Shown here in pieces: positions 59,224 through 64,000 of a DNA stretch of 64,000 nucleotides. Numbering within the stretch: the first letter of the stretch is position 1; every line of letters starts with the position of its first letter. The notes beneath the pieces are model-generated. The model did no database searches and had not been told where the DNA came from. It saw only the letters and a program-made list of their open reading frames with translations. The position numbers and the translations under genes were made by a program. The DNA is from NORP294 sp047627915 (GTDB taxonomy: Bacteria; Bacteroidota; Bacteroidia; Flavobacteriales_E; Vicingaceae). Location of the stretch: NCBI GenBank assembly GCA_047627915.1, contig JBLHTZ010000006.1, positions 17,208-81,207 on the forward strand. The letters are read 5' to 3'.

Positions 59224-60039
59224 ATGCGAATGAATTGCAATGCTAAAATCAACCTAGGATTATCCATCACTGAAAAAATGGAGGATGGATTTCATAATCT
59301 TGAAAGTATTTTTTTACCTATTCCATGGCATGATGTCATTGAAATTCAAGAGTCTGAAAAGACTAGTTTTACGAGTTCCGGTATTTCGATAGATGGCGAT
59401 GATACCAATAATTTATGCATGAAAGCATACCACCTTTTGGCAAGAGACTTTATTTTACCGCCTGTTTCCATTCAGTTGGAAAAAAATATTCCTATTGGTG
59501 CAGGTTTGGGAGGTGGTTCTTCAGATGCCGCATATGTATTGAAGGGATTGAATGAAATGTTTCGCTTGAATTTAAGCATAGAACGTTTGGAGCAATTGGC
59601 AAGTTTGTTGGGAAGTGATTGTCCATTTTTTATTCAAAATAAAGCGGCATTTGTGCAGGGGAGAGGAGAGCGGTTGAATGTGAGCTTAAAACTAGAGTTA
59701 AATTGTTATTGTATTCTTGTCAATCCAGGAATTCACATTAGTTCGAAAGAGGCTTATGGCGCAATAACTCCTCAAATGGCTCAATTTGATTTGAGGGAAC
59801 TTCATACGTTAGATAAACGAACTTGGCAGAATACTGTTGTGAACGATTTCGAAACTGCGTTGGTGCCGAACTATCCAGAATTAGTCGAGTTGAGGCAGTC
59901 ATTGTTAGCATTGAATCCTTTTTATGTTTCGATGAGTGGCAGTGGTTCTAGCTTCTATGCACTTTTTGAAGAGGAACCTGCTGAATATACATTTCGGAAT
60001 TATTTGAGTAAAACTTTTGAGCTGAACATTCGACAATAA
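59224..60039 (+). CDS. ispE: 4-diphosphocytidyl-2-C-methyl-D-erythritol kinase
   Basis: 271-aa GHMP kinase that phosphorylates CDP-methylerythritol in the MEP pathway for isoprenoids. Marks: NCNAKINLGLSITEKMEDGFH at the N-terminus (first part AKINLGLSI), the ATP-binding loop PIGAGLGGGSSDAAYVL, SDCPFFIQNKAAFVQGRGE with the substrate Asp, and MSGSGSSFYALFE near the C-terminus. Length is normal. The start is supported by a -7 box four bases upstream. The msrA gene follows at 63 bp with its own box. Confidence 0.94.
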   Translation: MRMNCNAKINLGLSITEKMEDGFHNLESIFLPIPWHDVIEIQESEKTSFTSSGISIDGDDTNNLCMKAYHLLARDFILPPVSIQLEKNIPIGAGLGGGSSDAAYVLKGLNEMFRLNLSIERLEQLASLLGSDCPFFIQNKAAFVQGRGERLNVSLKLELNCYCILVNPGIHISSKEAYGAITPQMAQFDLRELHTLDKRTWQNTVVNDFETALVPNYPELVELRQSLLALNPFYVSMSGSGSSFYALFEEEPAEYTFRNYLSKTFELNIRQ

Positions 60040-60089
60040 GTTTTTGATTCAAATTTATCTTCTTGTAATTACAATTGAAAGTTCTGTGT

Positions 60090-60097
60090 TAATTTCG
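60090..60097 (+). promoter_or_regulatory. -7-like box four bases before msrA start
   Basis: TAATTTCG-CGGT-ATG: one mismatch to TAnnTTTG, with the same four-base spacing seen at ispE, dnaB, padR and the helicase gene. Confidence 0.5.
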
Positions 60098-60101
60098 CGG
60101 T

Positions 60102-60635
60102 ATGAGTGTAAATAAGGTAACCTTTGGGTCAGGGTGTTTTTGGTGTGTAGAAGCTATGTACAAGCAGCTGAAAGGAGCCATAGAGGTGTTACCTGGCTAT
60201 TCAGGTGGAGATACAGAAAACCCCACCTATGAGGAAGTGTGCACGGGAACAACAGGTCATGCTGAAGTTGTTCACATTTCTTACGATCAAGAGTTGATTG
60301 ATTTTACTAAACTGTTGGAGATTTTCTTCAAAACACACGACCCAACTAGTTTAAATAGGCAAGGAGAGGATGTCGGAACACAGTATAGATCGATTATTTT
60401 TTGGCATTCCGAAAGTCAAAGGGAGGAAGCCGTTAAAACAATTGAAAGGTTGAATGCTACGCAGGTATATGAAAAGAGTATTATAACTAAGGTAGAGCAA
60501 TTTAACGAGTTTTACGAGGCAGAGGAATACCATAAAAATTACTTCTCTTTGAATCCTGAGAAGGCGTATTGTAACGCTGTTGTTCGGCCAAAGATGGAGA
60601 AGTTTGAGAAAATTTTTAAGAATAGCTTGAAATAA
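60102..60635 (+). CDS. msrA: Peptide-methionine (S)-S-oxide reductase MsrA
   Basis: 177-aa cytosolic enzyme that reduces methionine-S-sulfoxide in proteins. The catalytic motif is FGSGCFWCVEAMYKQL with Cys12 as nucleophile. The family phrases LPGYSGGDTENPTYEEVC, TGHAEVVHISYD, HDPTSLNRQGEDVGTQYRS and EEYHKNYF are all present. C-terminal to the domain a short basic tail (MEKFEKIFKNSLK) is normal. The MsrB partner is not in the window. Confidence 0.95.
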   Translation: MSVNKVTFGSGCFWCVEAMYKQLKGAIEVLPGYSGGDTENPTYEEVCTGTTGHAEVVHISYDQELIDFTKLLEIFFKTHDPTSLNRQGEDVGTQYRSIIFWHSESQREEAVKTIERLNATQVYEKSIITKVEQFNEFYEAEEYHKNYFSLNPEKAYCNAVVRPKMEKFEKIFKNSLK

Positions 60636-60660
60636 AATTAATAACTCCAATATATTAACC

Positions 60661-60668
60661 TACTTTTG
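60661..60668 (+). promoter_or_regulatory. -7 promoter box for the cold-shock gene
   Basis: TACTTTTG matches TAnnTTTG exactly, 25 bases before the ATG at 60694. The leader is AT-rich, as often found for cold-shock mRNAs. Confidence 0.55.
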
Positions 60669-60693
60669 CGCTTTAATATTTTAATTTTTTATA

Positions 60694-60885
60694 ATGAGTA
60701 AAGGAACAGTAAAATTCTTCAATGAAACTAAAGGTTTTGGTTTTATTAAAGAGAACGAATCAGAAAATGAGCACTTTGTACACGTTACAGGTTTAGTCGA
60801 TGAGATTAGAGAAGGTGACGAAGTAGAATTTGATTTGAAAGAAGGTAAAAAAGGAATGAATGCAATAAACGTTAAAGTCGTTTAA
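60694..60885 (+). CDS. cspA: Cold-shock protein, CspA family
   Basis: 63-aa single cold-shock domain that binds single-stranded RNA and DNA and keeps mRNA unfolded. RNP1 is KGFGFIKEN and RNP2 is EHFVHVTGL, preceded by MSKGTVKFFNETK. The end (GKKGMNAINVKVV) replaces the usual A-x-N-V. It has one promoter box and a strong terminator, so it is a single-gene unit. Confidence 0.95.
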   Translation: MSKGTVKFFNETKGFGFIKENESENEHFVHVTGLVDEIREGDEVEFDLKEGKKGMNAINVKVV

Positions 60886-60913
60886 GGTATAGAATTATAT
60901 AATTTTACTGAAA

Positions 60914-60947
60914 AGCCCTTAAGTGTATAACTTAAGGGCTTTTTTTA
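60914..60947 (+). terminator. Terminator of the cold-shock gene
   Basis: AGCCCTTAAG (60914-60923) and CTTAAGGGCT (60931-60940) form a perfect 10-bp stem, followed by TTTTTTT. Confidence 0.93.
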
Positions 60948-60992
60948 TGCGCTCTATCTTTGTTTGGCTATTTTCTTTAGCCGACTATTTTA

Positions 60993-62513
60993 CTAACTCA
61001 CCACCTTATAGGTAGGATCTTCCAACACATTTACATCAATTATTTGATCAGCATTCTGCAATAAGGTAATACAATCAGGACTAAGGTGCTTCAAATGCAC
61101 CACTTTGCCTAACTTAAGGTATCGTTCCGTTAATTTATTTAAAGCTTCGATTGCCGACATGTCTACAATTCTACTTTCCTCAAAGTCGATAATGATTTCT
61201 TTCGGGTCATTTTTTACATCAAATTTATCAGCAAAGACGGTGGTTGATCCAAAGAATAGTGGGCCGTATATTTCATAGTGTTTTACTCCATTGTCATCGA
61301 TAAACTTTCTTGCCCGAATTCGTTTTGCATTGTCCCAAGCAAAAACTAAAGCTGCTATGATTACTCCAATGATTACAGCTAAGGCTAAATTGTGAAGGAT
61401 AGCAGTAACTAAGGTTACCACAACCATTACAAAGATGTCTGATTTTGGCATTTTATTGAATGTCCTTAAACTAGCCCATTCAAAAGTCCCAATAGAAACC
61501 ATAATCATTAAACCTGTTAAGGCTGCAATTGGAACTTGCTCGATTAAGCTTGAGCCATACATAATAAAAATCAGTAGCATAATGGAAGCAACAATTCCTG
61601 ACAAACGTGCTCTAGCACCGGATGAGATGTTGATTAAACTCTGTCCAATCATAGCGCAACCTCCCATGCCAGAGAAGAATCCACTTAAAATGTTGGCAAA
61701 TCCTTGAGCAATTGCTTCTTTATTTCCACGCCCTCTAGTTTCGGTAATCTCATCAATAATGTTCAAGGTCAATAAACTTTCAATAAGTCCAACACCCGCA
61801 ACAATTGCTGCATATGGAAAAATAATTGCCAATGTAGCTAAGTCAAATGGAACATTGGGGATAGCGAAAGGAGGAAAGCCACCTTCAATGGAAGCAATAT
61901 CTCCAACTGTTTTAGTATCAATTCCAAAAACGGCTACTATTCCGAAAATGGCCAATATAGAAACCAGCGATGCTGGAATTGCTTTACTGATTTTTGGTAA
62001 GCCCCAAATAATTAACATGGTTAAAACGACTAAACCAAGGATGGTATAAAGCGATTCACCCGTGAGCCAATTTCCTGTTTCATCTTGAAAACTTACCAAT
62101 TGAGACATAAATATGACGACGGCCAAACCATTTACAAAACCAAAAATTACTGGTTGGGGGACCAAGCGCATCAATTTTCCCAGTTTTAAGAAACCTGCAG
62201 CCATTTGGATTGCACCCGCAAGAATTACAGTGGCAAAGATGTAATCTACTCCATGATCTTTTACCAAACTAACTAACACTACTGCAATTGCTCCAGTTGC
62301 TCCGGAAATCATGCCAGGACGTCCACCTAATATGGAGGTAACAAGTCCCATCATGAAAGCGGCATAAAGTCCAGTTAAAGGAGAAACGCCAGCAATAATT
62401 GCAAACGCTACGGCTTCAGGAACGAGCGCTAAGGCAACTGTTAGTCCAGAAAGGACCTCGTTTTTGTAATTAACTTTCTGAGAGAAATCGAAAAGATTAA
62501 TGTATTTTTTCAT
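60993..62513 (-). CDS. SulP-family inorganic anion transporter
   Basis: 506-aa membrane protein starting at the ATG at 62513, since a -7 box (62532-62539) overlaps the alternative TTG start seven codons upstream. The N-terminal part has 12 or more helices with SulP marks: SGLTVALALVPEAVAFAII, ATGAIAVVLVSLV, FFSGMGGCAMIGQSLINI and NAKRIRARKF. The C-terminal 100 residues are a STAS domain (IIDFEESRIVDMSAIEALNK). The family carries sulfate, bicarbonate (BicA type) or other anions, often with Na+. The substrate cannot be decided by sequence; the dabAB genes make bicarbonate worth testing. Confidence 0.9.
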   Translation of the reverse strand: MKKYINLFDFSQKVNYKNEVLSGLTVALALVPEAVAFAIIAGVSPLTGLYAAFMMGLVTSILGGRPGMISGATGAIAVVLVSLVKDHGVDYIFATVILAGAIQMAAGFLKLGKLMRLVPQPVIFGFVNGLAVVIFMSQLVSFQDETGNWLTGESLYTILGLVVLTMLIIWGLPKISKAIPASLVSILAIFGIVAVFGIDTKTVGDIASIEGGFPPFAIPNVPFDLATLAIIFPYAAIVAGVGLIESLLTLNIIDEITETRGRGNKEAIAQGFANILSGFFSGMGGCAMIGQSLINISSGARARLSGIVASIMLLIFIMYGSSLIEQVPIAALTGLMIMVSIGTFEWASLRTFNKMPKSDIFVMVVVTLVTAILHNLALAVIIGVIIAALVFAWDNAKRIRARKFIDDNGVKHYEIYGPLFFGSTTVFADKFDVKNDPKEIIIDFEESRIVDMSAIEALNKLTERYLKLGKVVHLKHLSPDCITLLQNADQIIDVNVLEDPTYKVVS

Positions 62514-62531
62514 ACCATCGAAATTGGGCCG

Positions 62532-62539
62532 CAAAAGTA
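62532..62539 (-). promoter_or_regulatory. -7 promoter box for the SulP gene
   Basis: Minus-strand TACTTTTG, an exact TAnnTTTG match, 18 bases before the ATG at 62513. It supports that start over the upstream TTG. Confidence 0.6.
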
Positions 62540-62698
62540 ATCAGAATAGAGGTAACATGATAGACCAATTTAATTGACTGAATTTTAACACTAAAGTTTT
62601 ACAATCCTATTGTTTTACATTTTTTTATTCTTTATATAAATAATTATTAACCGGTCGCAACTAACGGATTGACCATCCAATAATATAATACATTTTTT

Positions 62699-63363
62699 AT
62701 GAAAAATGTATTAACATTTAAGTCCATTTCAGGATTATTTATAGCATCAATGATTTTAGTGTCTTGTGCTCAATCGGACAAGTTGTATCAAACAAACTAA
62801 TTCAGAAAAGAAAGTATAACAAAGGTTTCTTCATCAACAAAGCGTCTAATACAGAAAATCTAGCGGACAATAAAGTTCAACAAGAATCTTCTAAGAGTGT
62901 TGCAGTAGAAGCTAAGAACGAGGTTGCTTTAACTGTAAATTTTGTTGCTGTTCAAGCATCAGCAAATGAAGTTACTCCAGTTGCGATTATCAATACTGAA
63001 GTTAAAAAAGAAGAAACTCCTACAATTGAAATTAAATCTACTCTTGCTACCAAGATGGTAACAAGAAAGGTTGAGAAGCTTATTGAAAAAGCGAATAAAG
63101 CAAAGTTAAACAGTAAAGTAAACGAAAGCAAAAAAGAATCAAAATCTAAAAACAAAGCCGGTGACAGTCAGGTTATTGCTTTGATCTTAGGTTTAGTTGC
63201 AGGTGGATTAGGAATCCACAGATTTTATTTAGGATACACTTGGCAAGGAGTTGTTCAACTTTTAACAGGCGGTGGCTGTGGAATTTGGGCATTAATTGAT
63301 ATCATCAGAATTATTACTGGAGATTTGAAGCCAAAAGGCGGAAGATATACTAAGACACTATAA
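62699..63363 (+). pseudogene. TM2-domain lipoprotein with a -1 frameshift after the lipobox
   Basis: ATG 62699 starts a lipoprotein signal (LFIASMILVSCAQSDKLYQT) that meets TAA at 62798-62800. The continuation IQKRKYNKGFFINK and all that follows lies in the -1 frame. Adding one A to the CAAAC run near 62795 would restore a single frame (YQT-K-L-I-Q-K-R). Downstream the Lys/Glu-rich linker (residues to about 130) and a C-terminal TM2 domain are intact: LGLVAGGLGIHRFYLGYTW and GGGCGIWALIDIIRI. The gene is otherwise well kept. Similar proteins are envelope lipoproteins of unknown role. Confidence 0.8.
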
Positions 63364-63365
63364 TT

Positions 63366-63677
63366 TTGAAATTACCTAAAACAACATTAGGTATACTTAA
63401 GGCTACAGGATTAATTGCTATTCCTGTAGCCTTATTTATTTTACCTAAAAGTTACTTTAATGAAGGTCCTTCAATTAGTGTTTTCGCTTGGTTTGGAGCG
63501 GAAGACTTTATGTATTCAACGGGGATGACTAGAGCGGTTATGCATTTACTTCATTTCGATTTTGAAACCGCCGCAGGGTTTAATAAACTTAGCTTTATCG
63601 TATTACCTATACTTATAATTGTATGGGTTAAACTTTTGCTAAAAGAGTTCGATGTTGTTATCTTGAAATGGCTTTAG
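63366..63677 (+). CDS. DUF2752 membrane protein
   Basis: 103-aa inner membrane protein with two clear helices (LKATGLIAIPVALFIL, LSFIVLPILIIVWVKLLL) around the DUF2752 core SVFAWFGAEDFMYSTGMTRA, continuing VMHLLHFDFETAAGFN. The T-G-M-T-R-A element is the family mark; the usual Cys in front of it is replaced by Tyr-Ser. It starts at TTG, two bases after the TM2 lipoprotein stop, and such TM2-DUF2752 pairs are common in Bacteroidota. The function is unknown. Confidence 0.78.
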   Translation: MKLPKTTLGILKATGLIAIPVALFILPKSYFNEGPSISVFAWFGAEDFMYSTGMTRAVMHLLHFDFETAAGFNKLSFIVLPILIIVWVKLLLKEFDVVILKWL

Positions 63678-63682
63678 AAACT

Positions 63683-64000
63683 TTATTCGTTTGCCAATTG
63701 CCCAATCGCATGCTGAATTTTAAGAATGGCCAAACGGTTTTTAGTTACCAACTCAACCATTTTCAATTCCGCATTAATAAAGCCTATTTCTCTTGAGTTG
63801 ATCATGAAAAGAGAGCTTTCTCCTCCATTAAACAACTGCCTTTCTCCTGCTAGTAAAGCTCCGTAATCACTCACTGTTTGTCTGTACAAACGAATTTGTA
63901 ACATGGTTGTTTCAAATACATTCATGGCTGCTGTAGCTTTAAAAGCTAAACCAACTCTTTTGTTTTCTAAGTCAATCTGATTGCTTTGTAATTTCAAATC
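63683..64000 (-). CDS. TolC-family outer membrane efflux protein, C-terminal part
   Basis: Partial gene entering from beyond the right edge; about 105 C-terminal codons are visible. The sequence is long amphipathic helix with TolC-like phrases: NVFETTMLQIRLYRQTVSDY, LLAGERQLFNGGESSLFMIN and LKMVELVTKNRLAILK. The pattern F-x-x-G-E-S-S-L is the usual turn before the last helix in TolC/OEP proteins (normally F-x-x-G-x-x-S). It would form the outer membrane channel of an RND or ABC exporter, whose partners are outside the window. Confidence 0.82.
   Translation of the reverse strand, partial: DLKLQSNQIDLENKRVGLAFKATAAMNVFETTMLQIRLYRQTVSDYGALLAGERQLFNGGESSLFMINSREIGFINAELKMVELVTKNRLAILKIQHAIGQLANE

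Overview
The window is AT-rich and very probably comes from a marine or aquatic member of the Bacteroidota, most likely order Flavobacteriales. The grounds are two secreted proteins with type B C-terminal sorting domains of the type IX secretion system (T9SS), an S46 dipeptidyl peptidase, a TonB-dependent receptor with a carboxypeptidase-like N-terminal domain, GldL-like membrane motifs, many lipoproteins, almost no Shine-Dalgarno sequences, and repeated matches to the Bacteroidetes -7 promoter element TAnnTTTG. No rRNA, tRNA, CRISPR array, prophage or insertion sequence was seen.

Layout. 1-8.2 kb: the start of an S37-like peptidase, an unknown protein, a DPP11-type peptidase, AMP nucleosidase, a SiaC/SiaB regulatory pair, a methyltransferase, a ZIP transporter and small DUF1456 and DnaJ/KTSC proteins. 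8.2-15.3 kb: an accessory region with a tiny membrane ORF, a recombination scar (apparent ECF sigma start joined to a T9SS C-terminus), a secreted Cys-rich protein and a 1643-aa T9SS adhesin. 15.3-20.7 kb: a CDP-alcohol phosphatidyltransferase, a DbpA-like helicase and a metal cluster (HYC protein, HMA metallochaperone, TonB receptor). 20.8-32.1 kb: a lipoprotein phosphodiesterase, a CoA-transferase/methyltransferase operon, a gluzincin-plus-barrel surface protein, Bcp peroxiredoxin, a dienelactone hydrolase lipoprotein, an Spt-type sphingoid/sulfonoid base synthase, PhnA and a frameshifted TlpA-like protein. 32.1-43 kb: tandem ssb genes, a second T9SS protein, a sulfurtransferase split by a stop codon, a PadR/GldL-like membrane operon, an epimerase, a fasciclin lipoprotein and an S10 carboxypeptidase. 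43.4-47.2 kb: dabB-dabA, an energy-coupled inorganic-carbon uptake pair. 47.2-53.7 kb: a methyltransferase broken by two TGA codons, a lipid A-type acyltransferase, two small genes and a 1272-aa two-component-type propeller/PP2C protein with 13 near-identical 126-bp repeats. 53.8-64 kb: housekeeping genes (dnaB, accA, ispE, msrA, csp), a SulP transporter, a frameshifted TM2 lipoprotein, a DUF2752 protein and the end of a TolC-like gene.

How it fits together. DabAB could supply bicarbonate for carboxylases such as the AccA-containing acetyl-CoA carboxylase, and the SulP protein is another possible anion or bicarbonate route. SiaB (kinase) and SiaC (phosphoprotein) lie 44 kb from a membrane-anchored SpoIIE/PP2C phosphatase of the kind that acts as SiaA elsewhere. 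Surface peptidases (DPP11, S10, S37-like) suit a peptide-feeding lifestyle. Four otherwise well-preserved genes carry single disruptive changes, or in one case two in-frame stops. Either this genome is decaying locally or the assembly has errors; read data would decide.

Two signals are worth most attention. First, a set of genes has a -7 promoter box exactly four bases before the start codon, which predicts leaderless mRNAs. Second, the homogenised propeller repeats vary only at a few fixed positions.
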